Assembly: GCA_038238915.1 (NCBI GenBank)
Contig: JBBSFH010000005.1
Location: 85,298 to 149,297, forward strand
Length of the DNA: 64,000 nt
Origin: JAVVHE01 sp038238915
GTDB taxonomy: Bacteria; Pseudomonadota; Alphaproteobacteria; Sphingomonadales; Sphingomonadaceae
Direction of reading: 5' to 3'
Both the position numbers and the translations under genes were made by a program. The notes below the pieces were generated by a model. The model ran no database searches. It saw only the letters and a list, made by a program, of their open reading frames with translations, and was not told the origin of the DNA. Shown piece after piece: positions 8,070-16,697 of the stretch; position 1 is the first letter of the stretch, and every line of letters starts with the position of its first letter.

Positions 8070-9857
8070 TCAGTGGCTGTCCCGCGGCAGGCCCTGGTTC
8101 TGCGCGATGCGTTGGAACTGCTCGGCCCCCTCCAGGATCGCCCCGCTCGCGAGTTGCCCTACCTGCGCGCGCTGGATGGCCTGCCACGGCGTCTGCGAAG
8201 CCGGATATGCATAGCCCCCCGTCTGCGTCAGCGCGCGCCGCCGTTCGTCCAGTTCCGCATCGGGGACGAGCATGTCGGCCGTTCCGCGCCTCAGATCGAT
8301 CCGCACCCGGTCTCCGGTGCGCAGCAGCGCGAGGCCGCCGCCTGCTGCCGCCTCGGGCGACGCGTTCAGGATCGAGGGGGAGCCGCTCGTGCCCGATTGC
8401 CGCCCGTCGCCGATGCACGGCAGCGCGTGCACGCCCGCGCGGATCAGCGCGGCGGGGGGCTGCATGTTCACCACCTCCGCCGAGCCCGGATAGCCGATCG
8501 GCCCCGCGCCGCGCACTACCAGGATCGAATGTGCATCGATGCCGAGCGCGGGATCGTCGATCGTACTGTGATACTGTTCGGGACCATCGAAGACGATCGC
8601 ACGCCCTTCGAACGCTTCAGGATCGTCGGGATTGGAGAGATAGCGCGCGCGGAACTCGTCCGAGATCACGCTCGTCTTCATGACCGCCGAATCGAACAGA
8701 TTGCCGCGCAGCACGAGGAATCCAGCGCTTTCCCGCAGCGGTCGCGCGAACGGCCGGATGACGTTTTCGTCCTCGATCGCCACGCACCGGCAATTCTCGC
8801 CGATGGTGCGGCCGTTCACCGTCTTCGCACCCTCGTCGATCAGTCCGGCCGCAATAAGCTGCGCGATCACCGCAGGCACACCGCCCGCGTGGTAATAATC
8901 CTCCCCCAGATATTCGCCCGCCGGTTGCAGGTTGACGAGCAGCGGTACGTCCAGCCCGTAACGCTGCCAATCCTCGATCGGCAAGTCCACACCAATGTGC
9001 CGTGCAATCGCCGCCAGATGGATCGGCGCATTGGTCGAGCCACCAATGGCGGTATTGACGCGGATGGCGTTCAGGAAGGCGGCGCGGGTGAGGATGTCCG
9101 AGGGCTTCAGATCCTCGCGCACGATCTCCACCGCGCGCTTGCCGGTGAGATACGCCATTTCCTGCCGGTCCCGGTACGGTGCCGGGATCGCGGCGCAACC
9201 GGGGAGCGACATGCCCAGCGCCTCGGCAAGGCTGTTCATGGTGGTCGCGGTGCCCATCGTGTTGCAATAGCCCGTGGACGGGGCGGACGATGCAACCAGC
9301 TTGACGAAACCCGCCGCGTCGATCTCGCCTTTCGCCAGCATTTCGCGCGCGCGCCACACGATCGTGCCCGATCCCGTGCGCTTGCCCTTGAACCAGCCGT
9401 TGAGCATCGGGCCGACCGAAAGTGCGATTGCGGGGATGTTCACTGTCGCCGCCGCCATCAGGCAGGCGGGTGTGGTCTTGTCGCAGCCGATGGTGAGCAC
9501 CACGCCATCGAGGGGGTAGCCGTACAGCGTCTCGACCAGCCCCAAATACGCCAGATTGCGATCCAGCGCGGCGGTGGGGCGTTTCCCGGTTTCCTGAATC
9601 GGATGGACCGGAAACTCGATCGCGATGCCGCCCGCGTCGCGGATCCCGTCGCGCACGCGCTCGGCGAGCACGAGGTGGTGGCGGTTGCACGGGCTGAGAT
9701 CGCTCCCCGTCTGCGCGATGCCGATGATCGGTCGCCCCGATTGCAGCTCGGCCTGGCTCAGCCCGAAATTGAGGTAGCGCTCGATATAGAGCGCGGTCAT
9801 GTCGATATTGGCCGGATTGTCGAACCAAGCGCGGCTGCGGAGCGGGACATCGGTCAT
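8070..9857 (-). CDS. IlvD/Edd-family sugar-acid dehydratase (probable D-galactonate/L-arabonate dehydratase)
   Basis: A 595-residue dehydratase that removes water from a sugar acid to give a 2-keto-3-deoxy acid. The three iron-sulfur cluster cysteines characteristic of L-arabonate and D-xylonate dehydratases are present at Cys57 (SDLSPCNRH), Cys125 (TIGCDKTTP) and Cys198 (STGYCNTMG). The C-terminal GDGRQSGTSGSPSILN carries the catalytic serine region. The closest described relatives act on L-arabonate, D-fuconate or D-galactonate. Here the neighbours are a galactanase, a KDGal kinase and a KDPGal aldolase, so D-galactonate is the expected substrate, replacing the enolase-superfamily DgoD. The ATG is preceded by GGACGG. 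It diverges from the dehydrogenase gene across an 84-base promoter region holding a motif shared with 12564-12574. Confidence 0.92.
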   Translation of the reverse strand: MTDVPLRSRAWFDNPANIDMTALYIERYLNFGLSQAELQSGRPIIGIAQTGSDLSPCNRHHLVLAERVRDGIRDAGGIAIEFPVHPIQETGKRPTAALDRNLAYLGLVETLYGYPLDGVVLTIGCDKTTPACLMAAATVNIPAIALSVGPMLNGWFKGKRTGSGTIVWRAREMLAKGEIDAAGFVKLVASSAPSTGYCNTMGTATTMNSLAEALGMSLPGCAAIPAPYRDRQEMAYLTGKRAVEIVREDLKPSDILTRAAFLNAIRVNTAIGGSTNAPIHLAAIARHIGVDLPIEDWQRYGLDVPLLVNLQPAGEYLGEDYYHAGGVPAVIAQLIAAGLIDEGAKTVNGRTIGENCRCVAIEDENVIRPFARPLRESAGFLVLRGNLFDSAVMKTSVISDEFRARYLSNPDDPEAFEGRAIVFDGPEQYHSTIDDPALGIDAHSILVVRGAGPIGYPGSAEVVNMQPPAALIRAGVHALPCIGDGRQSGTSGSPSILNASPEAAAGGGLALLRTGDRVRIDLRRGTADMLVPDAELDERRRALTQTGGYAYPASQTPWQAIQRAQVGQLASGAILEGAEQFQRIAQNQGLPRDSH

Positions 9858-9941
9858 GCGGGTTTTCCGTCCTGTCGCGTTGCGCTATCGCTCGCTTCCT
9901 GTTTTATCATATAAATCGCCAATGAAGGGAAGAGGGATCGC
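9858..9941. promoter_or_regulatory. Divergent promoter region with ATCATATAAAT motif
   Basis: This 84-base region separates the divergent dehydratase and dehydrogenase genes. The sequence ATCATATAAAT at 9906-9916 is the exact reverse complement of ATTTATATGAT at 12564-12574, in the other divergent promoter of the same sugar locus. It is AT-rich in a GC-rich background and partly palindromic, as expected of an operator. No matching regulator gene is adjacent. Confidence 0.55.
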
Positions 9942-10871
9942 GTGGACGAGCCGATCAGGATCGCGGTCATCGGCGTCGGCAAGATCGCGCGCGATCAGCA
10001 TTTGCCCGCGATCCACGCGGACGAGCGTTTCCGCCTTGTCGCAACGGTCGATCCGCATATGCGCGGGGCTGATGCGCCCAATTTCGCCGATCTGGCGGGG
10101 TTGCGCTGCGCGGGGATCGGTGTGGACGCGGTCGCGATCTGCACGCCGCCACAAACGCGGGGCGCGCTGGCGCGCGACGCTATCGCGGCGGGCTGGCACG
10201 TGATGCTCGAAAAGCCGCCCGCCGCCACGCTCGCGGCGCTCGACGAGTTGACCGCACAGGCGCAGGCGGGCGGCGTAACGCTGTTCGCCGCCTGGCACTC
10301 GCGTGAAGCGGCGATGGTGGCACCTGCGCGCGCGTGGCTGGCAGAGCGCGAGGTGGCGCGCGTGCTCGTGACCTGGCGCGAGGACGTGCGCCGCTGGCAC
10401 CCGGGGCAGGCGTGGCTCTGGGCTCCGGGCGGGCTTGGCGTGTTCGATCCGGGGATCAACGCCTTCTCGATCCTGACTGCGCTGTTGCAGCACTCGGTCG
10501 TGGTCCAGACCGCCACGCTCGATGTGCCAGCGAACGCGCACACGCCGATTGCCGGGCAGCTGACGATGCGCGCGGGGGCGGCTGCTATCACGGTGGATCT
10601 CGATTTCTTACAGACCGGCCCGCAGACTTGGGACATCTTGATCGAGACCGCTTGCGGCCGCCGGCTCGAACTTAGCGATGGCGGCGCGCGGCTCGCGATC
10701 GACGGCAACGCCCGGCCCGATGCGCCCAACCGCGAATATCCCGCGCTTTACGAGCGCTTCGCCGATCTGATCGCTGCGCGCGCGATCGATGCCGATGCCG
10801 CTCCGTTGCGGCTGGTCGCGGACGCACTGCTCGTCGCCGAGTTTCGCGCCGTGCCAGCCTTCATCGAATAG
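9942..10871 (+). CDS. Gfo/Idh/MocA oxidoreductase, probable D-galactose (L-arabinose) 1-dehydrogenase
   Basis: A 309-residue NAD(P)-dependent dehydrogenase. The N-terminal Rossmann fold shows IRIAVIGVGKIARDQHLPAI, and the conserved EKPPAATLAALDEL holds the catalytic lysine motif (EKP). WHSREAAMVAP and DPGINAFSIL are typical of the C-terminal domain. It resembles the Azospirillum-type L-arabinose/D-galactose 1-dehydrogenase, which oxidises the sugar to its lactone as the first step of non-phosphorylative or De Ley-Doudoroff catabolism. The start is GTG at 9942 behind GAAGGGAAGAGGG. It diverges from the dehydratase and converges on the symporter with one base between stops. D-galactose is favoured over L-arabinose by the downstream kinase and aldolase. 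Confidence 0.88.
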   Translation: MDEPIRIAVIGVGKIARDQHLPAIHADERFRLVATVDPHMRGADAPNFADLAGLRCAGIGVDAVAICTPPQTRGALARDAIAAGWHVMLEKPPAATLAALDELTAQAQAGGVTLFAAWHSREAAMVAPARAWLAEREVARVLVTWREDVRRWHPGQAWLWAPGGLGVFDPGINAFSILTALLQHSVVVQTATLDVPANAHTPIAGQLTMRAGAAAITVDLDFLQTGPQTWDILIETACGRRLELSDGGARLAIDGNARPDAPNREYPALYERFADLIAARAIDADAAPLRLVADALLVAEFRAVPAFIE

Positions 10872-10872
10872 A

Positions 10873-12471
10873 TCACCACCAGGTCGAGTATAGCGCGATC
10901 AGGATCAGCACGACCGCGACCGCACCGATGTTGAAGCTCGTGCGTGTCGAATAATCGATGTCCGCAGTTACGATGGTGTCCGATCCGGCGCGTGCGCGCG
11001 TCAGGAGCGATACCAGCACCGCGAACGTCAACGCGGCCAAGAACACGACGCCCATGCGATCGAGGAACGGCAGCGAGGCCCACAAGGATTTCAGCGCCCA
11101 CGATAGCACCACCGAAGTAATCGCCGCCGTAATCGCCCCTGCTTCGTTCGCGCGCTTCCAGAACAGGCCCAGCAGGAAGATCACAGTAATGCCCGGCGTG
11201 AAGAAGCCAGTGAACTCCTGGATGAACTGGAACGCCTGCTCCGAACTGCCCACCAGCGGCCGCGCCGCGAGGATGGCGATCGTGATCGCTACGACGGCAG
11301 TAATGCGCCCCACCCGCACCAGCTGCCGCTCGTGCCGCGCATCGCCCGCGCCATCTTCGACGGCGGAGCGCACATGGCGGAACTTGGCGTAGACATCCAG
11401 TGTGAAGATGGTGGCAATCGAATTGATCTTGGACGCGGTGGACGCGATGATCGCCGCGACCAGCGCCGCGAATACCAGGCCGAGCAGGCCGGTGGGCAAC
11501 AGCCGCATCATCGTGGGATAGGCCTCGTCCGGCTTGGCCAAGTTCGGCGCGAGAAGAACCGCAGCGATACCGGGCAATACAATGATGACTGGCATGATCA
11601 GCTTCAGGAACGCGGCGAGCAGGACGCCCTTCTGCGCCTCGCCGAGGCTTTTGGCCGCGAGCGCGCGCTGGATGATGTACTGGTTGAACCCCCAGTAGCT
11701 CAGATTGGCGATCCACATACCGCCGATCAGTACCGAAAGGCCTGGCAGATCGGCATAATGCGGATCGCCTTTCTTCAGGATCATGTGAAAGTGATCGGGG
11801 ATCGTCGCCGCCAGCCGATGCCACCCCGCCAATATGCCCGCGCCGCCCCCCAGTTTGCCGAGCGTAAGCCCCGCGATCACGAGGCCACCCAGCACCAGCA
11901 GCGTCACCTGCACGAAATCTGTCAGCGCCACCGCCTTCAGGCCGCCGCGGATCTGGTAGAGCAGTGCGAACGCTCCCAGTCCGATCAACGCCCAGTTCTG
12001 GTCGACCCCCGCCACCTTGTTGACCGCGATCGAACCCAGCCAGATGATCGCGGTCAGGTTGACGAACACATAAAGCCCCAGCCAGAAGATCGCCATCAAC
12101 GTGCGGACGCTCGGACCGTAGCGGCGCTCCAGAAACTGCGGCATCGTGTAGATTTCGTTGCGCAGAAAGATCGGCAAGAAGAACTTGCCGACGATCAGCA
12201 GCGTCGCCGCCGCCATCCACTCATAGGACGCAATGCCAAGCCCGATCGCATAGCCCGATCCTGACATCCCCACGATCTGCTCGGCCGAAATATTAGCCGC
12301 GATCAACGACGTCCCGATCGCCCACCACGGCAGGTTCTTGGATGCCAGGAAGTAATCACTGCTGTTCTTCGGCCCAGCCCCCGCCTTGTCGCGCGAAACA
12401 TATTGCGCGAGGCCGAAGATCGCGATCGCGTACACCACGATCACCGCAATATCGATCGAACCCAATTGCAT
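10873..12471 (-). CDS. Sodium:solute symporter (SSS/SGLT family), probable galactose transporter
   Basis: A 532-residue inner-membrane protein with about 13-14 predicted hydrophobic segments and SSS-family features: SSDYFLASKNLPWWAIG, IAANISAEQIVGMSGSGY, the NQYIIQRALAAKSLGEAQKG loop, and ALVAAIIASTASKINSIATI. Members couple sugar entry to the sodium gradient; the bacterial vSGLT prototype carries galactose. The ATG at 12471 follows GGAGGGGAGAG; the frame is open further upstream but without coding character. It diverges from the lactonase gene, and the shared upstream region contains the ATTTATATGAT motif, so transport and catabolism are probably co-regulated. Galactose as substrate is inferred from context. 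Confidence 0.93.
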   Translation of the reverse strand: MQLGSIDIAVIVVYAIAIFGLAQYVSRDKAGAGPKNSSDYFLASKNLPWWAIGTSLIAANISAEQIVGMSGSGYAIGLGIASYEWMAAATLLIVGKFFLPIFLRNEIYTMPQFLERRYGPSVRTLMAIFWLGLYVFVNLTAIIWLGSIAVNKVAGVDQNWALIGLGAFALLYQIRGGLKAVALTDFVQVTLLVLGGLVIAGLTLGKLGGGAGILAGWHRLAATIPDHFHMILKKGDPHYADLPGLSVLIGGMWIANLSYWGFNQYIIQRALAAKSLGEAQKGVLLAAFLKLIMPVIIVLPGIAAVLLAPNLAKPDEAYPTMMRLLPTGLLGLVFAALVAAIIASTASKINSIATIFTLDVYAKFRHVRSAVEDGAGDARHERQLVRVGRITAVVAITIAILAARPLVGSSEQAFQFIQEFTGFFTPGITVIFLLGLFWKRANEAGAITAAITSVVLSWALKSLWASLPFLDRMGVVFLAALTFAVLVSLLTRARAGSDTIVTADIDYSTRTSFNIGAVAVVLILIALYSTWW

Positions 12472-12618
12472 CGGTCGCTCTCCCCTCCGCAGTCTTGCGG
12501 GTCCGGACCACGATCCTCGCTGAGCGGTGTGCTCGCACGAAGCCATTGCCTCTTTGTCCGCCCATTTATATGATCACAGCGATCTGTCGAGCGAAAAGCC
12601 GCGTTGGGGAAGAAGCCG
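12472..12618. promoter_or_regulatory. Divergent promoter region with ATTTATATGAT motif
   Basis: This region lies between the symporter and the lactonase-kinase-aldolase operon. ATTTATATGAT at 12564-12574 is an 11-base exact match, in inverted orientation, to 9906-9916. Its placement about 45 bases before the lactonase start suits a repressor site overlapping that promoter. Confidence 0.55.
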
Positions 12619-13482
12619 TTGGAGAGCCGTCTCGTCTGGTCGGTCGAAGCGCAGCTCGGCGAGGGTCCGATCTGGCTGGGCAAAACCGGAGCGTTGTGGT
12701 TCGTCGATATTGAGGGCGGCGCGCTGCACTGTCTGGAGCCGGGCTGGGGCGCGCGGCGCTCGTTTGCGGTTGGCGGGCAGCCCAGTTTCATCGTGCCCGC
12801 GAGCGATGGCACGCTTCTGGTGGGCATGGGCGATACCATTCGATCATTCACCGACGGCGTGCTGGGCGATCCGATCGCCCGCATCGACATGCCCGCGCAC
12901 AATCGCACCAACGATGCCACGGTCGATCCATCGGGGCGGCTGTGGTTCGGGACGATGGACAATGGGCAGACGCTCGCAACCGGTGCGGTCCACCTGTTCG
13001 ATGGCCAGAGCATCCGCGAGGTGGGCGGCGCGTGCGCGATCACCAACGGGCCCGCCGTCAGCCCCGACGGCGGCTTCCTCTATCATGTTGACACGGTGGG
13101 TCGCACAATCTGGCGGTACGACATCACCTCGACCGACGAGCTCGAACATGGCGAAATCTTCGTGACGATAGCGCACGGGGAAGGCTGGCCCGATGGCGTC
13201 ACCATCGATGCGGAGGGCTGCCTGTGGGTCGCGCTCTGGGATGGCTGGGGTGTGCGACGCTATTCGCCCGATGGCGCGTTGCTTTTGAGCGTGGCCATCC
13301 CCTGCGCGCAGGTCACCAAGGTCGCGTTCGGTGGAGCGGACCTGCGCACCGCCTATGTCACCACCGCGCGCACCGGCCTGTCCGCGAGCGCACTCGAACG
13401 CCAGCCGCTTGCGGGCGGGCTGTTCGCCTTCGATGCGCCCGCGCCCGGTATCCCTCAGCAAGCGGTGAGGCTTGCCCGATGA
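12619..13482 (+). CDS. SMP-30/gluconolactonase-family lactonase (probable galactonolactonase)
   Basis: A beta-propeller metal-dependent lactonase of 287 residues. Visible family motifs are LGEGPIW near the N-terminus (metal-binding Glu), HNRTNDATVDPSGRLWFGTM (Asn and Asp metal ligands), TNGPAVSPDG and WPDGVTIDAEGCLWVALWDG. It would hydrolyse D-galactono-lactone made by the dehydrogenase to galactonate. A TTG at 12619 with GGGGAAGAAG just upstream is the likely start; another in-frame TTG at 12604 would add five residues. Its TGA overlaps the ATG of dgoK (ATGA at 13479-13482), making it the first gene of a coupled lactonase-kinase-aldolase operon. Confidence 0.9.
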   Translation: MESRLVWSVEAQLGEGPIWLGKTGALWFVDIEGGALHCLEPGWGARRSFAVGGQPSFIVPASDGTLLVGMGDTIRSFTDGVLGDPIARIDMPAHNRTNDATVDPSGRLWFGTMDNGQTLATGAVHLFDGQSIREVGGACAITNGPAVSPDGGFLYHVDTVGRTIWRYDITSTDELEHGEIFVTIAHGEGWPDGVTIDAEGCLWVALWDGWGVRRYSPDGALLLSVAIPCAQVTKVAFGGADLRTAYVTTARTGLSASALERQPLAGGLFAFDAPAPGIPQQAVRLAR

Positions 13483-14390
13483 GACCATACCGCGTCGTCG
13501 GCGATTGGGGCACAAGTCGTTTACGGCTGTTCCGCATTGAGGGCGACGCGGTTGTCGATCGCGCCGAGGGCCCCGGCATAGGCGCGCTCGATGCTGCGCC
13601 CGCCGACGTACTGCGCGCCGTACTCGCTCCGTGGCGCATCGAAGGCGAGCCGGGATCGATCCGCCTGTGCGGCATGGTCGGCTCGCGCAACGGCTGGGTG
13701 GATGTGCCCTACGTCGATTGCCCCGCCGATCTTGCCACGTGGGCGGCGGGCGCGGTGACAATGCGCCTCGACGGCATCCCGGTCTCGATCATGGCGGGCC
13801 TGGCGACGCTCGACGCGCACGGCGTTCCCGATGTGATGCGCGGCGAGGAAACGCAGATTTTCGGAGCCATCCGGAACGATCCGGCGCTCGGGACAGAAGT
13901 GCGCACGATCGCGCTGCCTGGCACGCACAGCAAATGGGCGGTGATCGAAGACGGGCGGATCATGCGTTTTCGCACCTTCCTCACTGGCGAACTCTTCGCA
14001 CTGCTGCGCGATCGCTCGACGCTGACCCGCGCCGCCGCTCCATCGCCGGACAATGAAGATGACGAGCCGACCGGCTTCGCACACGGACTGATGCGCGCGC
14101 GCGAGGGCGGACATCTGCTCGGTGCGCTATTCTCCACGCGCGCGATGCAGTTGCGATCGGGCCGCAGCCATGGTTGGGCGGTGGGCTTCCTCTCGGGCCT
14201 GATCATCGGGCGCGAGGTCGCCGAGGCCGTTGCCGCTTTCCCGGCCACGCATGAGATCGCGCTCGTCGGCGATCCCGCGCTCGCGGCGCGCTACCTGCCC
14301 GCACTCGCCGCGCACGGCCTCACCGCAACGCTGCACGATGGCGACGCCTGCGCGCTCGCCGGCCTTGCCCTCCCGGAGACGCACGCATGA
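13479..14390 (+). CDS. dgoK: 2-dehydro-3-deoxygalactonokinase
   Basis: A 303-residue DgoK-family kinase that phosphorylates 2-dehydro-3-deoxy-D-galactonate at O6 with ATP. The N-terminal phosphate-binding motif VVGDWGTSRLRLF, the segment CGMVGSRNGW, VMRGEETQIFGA and the adenosine-site segment LPGTHSKWAVI are all as in DgoK. The start overlaps the lactonase stop and its own stop overlaps the dgoA start (ATGA at 14387-14390). This kinase is diagnostic for the galactonate branch, because L-arabonate and D-xylonate routes do not use it. It is the main reason to read the locus as galactose catabolism. Confidence 0.95.
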   Translation: MRPYRVVGDWGTSRLRLFRIEGDAVVDRAEGPGIGALDAAPADVLRAVLAPWRIEGEPGSIRLCGMVGSRNGWVDVPYVDCPADLATWAAGAVTMRLDGIPVSIMAGLATLDAHGVPDVMRGEETQIFGAIRNDPALGTEVRTIALPGTHSKWAVIEDGRIMRFRTFLTGELFALLRDRSTLTRAAAPSPDNEDDEPTGFAHGLMRAREGGHLLGALFSTRAMQLRSGRSHGWAVGFLSGLIIGREVAEAVAAFPATHEIALVGDPALAARYLPALAAHGLTATLHDGDACALAGLALPETHA

Positions 14391-15019
14391 CCATCGATGA
14401 AATCCTGTCGCGCGGCACCCCGCCCATCGCCGCAATCCTGCGCGGTGTGCGCCCGGACGAGGCGGTTGCGATCGCGACCGCACTCGTGGAGGCGGGCATC
14501 CGCATTATCGAGGTGCCGTTCAACTCGCCTCATCCGCTCGAGAGCATCGCCGCGATCGAGGCGGCGCTGGGTAAGGACGCGGTGATCGGTGGCGGCACCG
14601 TGCTCGATGTTGAAGCGGTGGACGCGCTTGGCAGGGCAGGGGGTCGGCTGATGGTCACCCCCAACACCAACCCTGCCGTGATCGCGCGCGCGATCGAACT
14701 CGGGATCGAACCGTTGCCGGGCTTCGTATCGCCCACCGAAGCATTCGCGGCGATCGCGGCGGGCGCAAGACGCCTCAAGCTGTTCCCCGCCGCCGCGCTC
14801 GGACCAGGGTATCTGATGGCAGTCCGCGAAGTCCTGCCGCCCGATGTGCGCGTGTGGGCGGTGGGTGGAACGGGGGCGGACACCATCGCCGCGTGGCTCG
14901 CGGCGGGTGCAGAGGGCATCGGTGTGGGCGGCGCGCTCTTCAGGCCGGGTGACACCGCCGCGACCGTGTCCCGGAAGAGCGCCGCGTTGTTACAGGCGTG
15001 GCGCGATCTGGCCAGATGA
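14387..15019 (+). CDS. dgoA: 2-dehydro-3-deoxy-6-phosphogalactonate aldolase
   Basis: A 210-residue class I aldolase of the KDPG/KDPGal family, a TIM barrel that splits KDPGal into pyruvate and glyceraldehyde 3-phosphate. The Schiff-base lysine is Lys131 in RRLKLFPAAALGP, and the general acid/base glutamate is Glu42 in IIEVPFNSPHP. GGGTVLDVEAV and GGTGADTIAAWLAAGAEGIG form the phosphate site. It is the last gene of the lactonase-dgoK-dgoA operon and converges on the LLM monooxygenase gene with 18 bases between stops. Together with the preceding genes it completes the De Ley-Doudoroff pathway. Confidence 0.95.
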   Translation: MTIDEILSRGTPPIAAILRGVRPDEAVAIATALVEAGIRIIEVPFNSPHPLESIAAIEAALGKDAVIGGGTVLDVEAVDALGRAGGRLMVTPNTNPAVIARAIELGIEPLPGFVSPTEAFAAIAAGARRLKLFPAAALGPGYLMAVREVLPPDVRVWAVGGTGADTIAAWLAAGAEGIGVGGALFRPGDTAATVSRKSAALLQAWRDLAR

Positions 15020-15037
15020 CGCGACGCGGGTGCCTCG

Positions 15038-16159
15038 CTACCCCTTTGGCGGGGTGACGGGAACGCGCAGCCCCATGCGCTCGAGCCGGGGGACGACCTC
15101 GTCGAGGAAGAACGGCAGTTCGCGCACATAATCGACGAAACTTAGCGTTGTGCCCGCAAAGCCCGCCTCGACGATCCGGCCCAGTTCGGCGGCGATGCCG
15201 TCTGGGTCGCCGATCAGCGGATAGGTGCCGTGCCCGGCGGCGAACCGCCCGCGCATCGTGCGCAGCGCCTCGGCAGGGAAGGATTGCGCGTGCAGGCCCT
15301 GCAAGGTCATCAGATTATCGACCGCACCCCAATCGGCATTTTCCTCCGCGTACCAATGCAGATATTCCTCCGCCTCGCGCACCGTCGGGCGGCAGACGAC
15401 GTGCGAAAGTGTGAAGGCGCCGGTGTCGCGGCCGGTGGCGCGAGCCGCCTCGTGGATCGCTGCGACCTCAGTCTTCGATTGCGCCAGATCGACCGCGATC
15501 ATGAACAGGAAATCGGCATTGCGGACCGCAAACGCGCGCCCCTCGCCCGAGCCCGCCGCGTTCATGATCGGCAGATCGCCGTCGAACGGGTGCGGCAGCG
15601 CGGCAATCCCTTTGCCCTGGAAGAAGCGGCCATCCCAATCGAACGCGCCTTCGTGGTTCCACACGCGCCGCACGTAATCGAACCACTCCTGCGCCAGTGC
15701 ATAGCGATCGGCGTGCGCGGCGGGCAGCTGCGCGCCAAAGGCATCGTATTCGGGCTTGTTCCAGCCCGCGACCACGTTCAGCCCCAGCCGTCCGCGCCCG
15801 AGCTGATCGGCGGTGGCGAGCTGTTTGGCGGCGACAAACGGGTGAAGGAACGCGGTGTGGACGGTGGCGAACACGGTGATCCGCTTCGTGAGCGCGAGCA
15901 ACCCGGTCGCCCAGGTGATCGTTTCGAGTACGTTGCCATGGAAGTCGGTCTCTCCGCCATAGCCGATCCAGCGTGCGATCGGCAGCAGGAACTCGAACCC
16001 CGCATCGTCTGCCATCCGGGCGAGCGCGATATTATTGGCCCAGCTGTTGTCCCAACGCTCGGCAACTTTGGTCACCGCCATGCCGCCCGAGCAATTGGGC
16101 GAAAACAGGCCGAGCTTGAGGCGATTGGTATTGAAAATCGGCGATTGGCGACGGCTCAT
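15038..16159 (-). CDS. LLM-class flavin-dependent monooxygenase (RutA/SsuD-like)
   Basis: A 373-residue luciferase-like TIM-barrel oxygenase that would use reduced FMN from a partner reductase not seen here. Motifs typical of the RutA/SsuD/dimethylsulfone-monooxygenase branch are GYGGETDFHGNVLETITWA, ATVHTAFLHPFVAAKQ, GRGRLGLNVVAGWNKPEYDAFG and IMNAAGSGEGRAFA. Substrates in this branch include pyrimidines, alkanesulfonates and sulfones, and I cannot choose among them. The start ATG overlaps the MarR gene stop (ATGA at 16156-16159). The TonB receptor, MarR and this enzyme form one operon, suggesting import and oxidation of one compound under MarR control. Confidence 0.9.
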   Translation of the reverse strand: MSRRQSPIFNTNRLKLGLFSPNCSGGMAVTKVAERWDNSWANNIALARMADDAGFEFLLPIARWIGYGGETDFHGNVLETITWATGLLALTKRITVFATVHTAFLHPFVAAKQLATADQLGRGRLGLNVVAGWNKPEYDAFGAQLPAAHADRYALAQEWFDYVRRVWNHEGAFDWDGRFFQGKGIAALPHPFDGDLPIMNAAGSGEGRAFAVRNADFLFMIAVDLAQSKTEVAAIHEAARATGRDTGAFTLSHVVCRPTVREAEEYLHWYAEENADWGAVDNLMTLQGLHAQSFPAEALRTMRGRFAAGHGTYPLIGDPDGIAAELGRIVEAGFAGTTLSFVDYVRELPFFLDEVVPRLERMGLRVPVTPPKG

Positions 16160-16665
16160 CGGTTGCTGCCGTCGCGGGGTCCGGGTGGAAGCGGCAGGCT
16201 GGCGAGCCGATCGAACAGCTGACGCAGCTGCTTCACAAGCGCCTCCAGCTCCGCCGCTTCGGTCCCGGAAAAGGTCAGCGAGAACACCCGGCTTCCCTCA
16301 GCGCGCACGCGCGCGAGCGCGGTGCGGCCCCCCGGAGTCATGCGCACCCGGGTCACGCGTCCGTCGGTCTCGCTCCCCTCGGTCGTCACCAGTCCGTCCA
16401 CTGCCATGCGCTGCACGATGCGCGTCATCGTCGCAAGCTTGACCACGCTGCGCTCGGACAGGGCGGTGATCGTCGCAGGCTCGTCCTCCGCGAGGATCAT
16501 CAGGACGCGCCAGCGCGGCACGTCCATGCCGATCGCCTTCAGGTGCCGCTCCATCTGGAGAAGGTACCGGCCCGAGACGCGCGTTAGCCAGTAGAAGGGC
16601 GAATCCTCCAGCCGGAAGTCTGGGGCAGCTGGATTTGCGCGCTGCCACCGCGCGTCCTGATTCAT
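16156..16665 (-). CDS. MarR-family transcriptional regulator
   Basis: A 169-residue winged-helix regulator. The central region has MDVPRWRVLMILAEDEPATI, the recognition-helix part VVKLATMTRIVQRMAVDGLV, and a wing segment VTTEGSETDGRVTRVRMT, with flanking dimerisation helices. MarR proteins usually repress their own operon and release DNA on binding a small aromatic or phenolic ligand. It lies between a TonB receptor gene and a coupled LLM monooxygenase gene. A matching inverted-repeat operator lies upstream of the receptor at 19200-19226, so autoregulation of the three-gene operon is likely. Confidence 0.92.
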   Translation of the reverse strand: MNQDARWQRANPAAPDFRLEDSPFYWLTRVSGRYLLQMERHLKAIGMDVPRWRVLMILAEDEPATITALSERSVVKLATMTRIVQRMAVDGLVTTEGSETDGRVTRVRMTPGGRTALARVRAEGSRVFSLTFSGTEAAELEALVKQLRQLFDRLASLPLPPGPRDGSNR

Positions 16666-16697
16666 TCCGATTGTCCACCCCCGACCTGCTCGCGCGG

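Noticed and set aside
7782..9914. 710-codon plus-strand open frame across the dehydratase and galactanase starts
   Set aside because: It is antisense to two genes with clear catalytic motifs and has the Arg/Asp/Ala-rich composition of a GC-skewed shadow frame.
10748..12220. 490-codon minus-strand frame overlapping the symporter in another frame
   Set aside because: It lacks hydrophobic segments or motifs, while the parallel frame encodes a full SSS transporter.
8070..14390. Reading the sugar locus as an L-arabinose pathway
   Set aside because: Dehydratase and dehydrogenase would fit arabinose, but DgoK, DgoA and a galactanase point to galactose, and no 2-keto-3-deoxyarabonate dehydratase or semialdehyde dehydrogenase is present.
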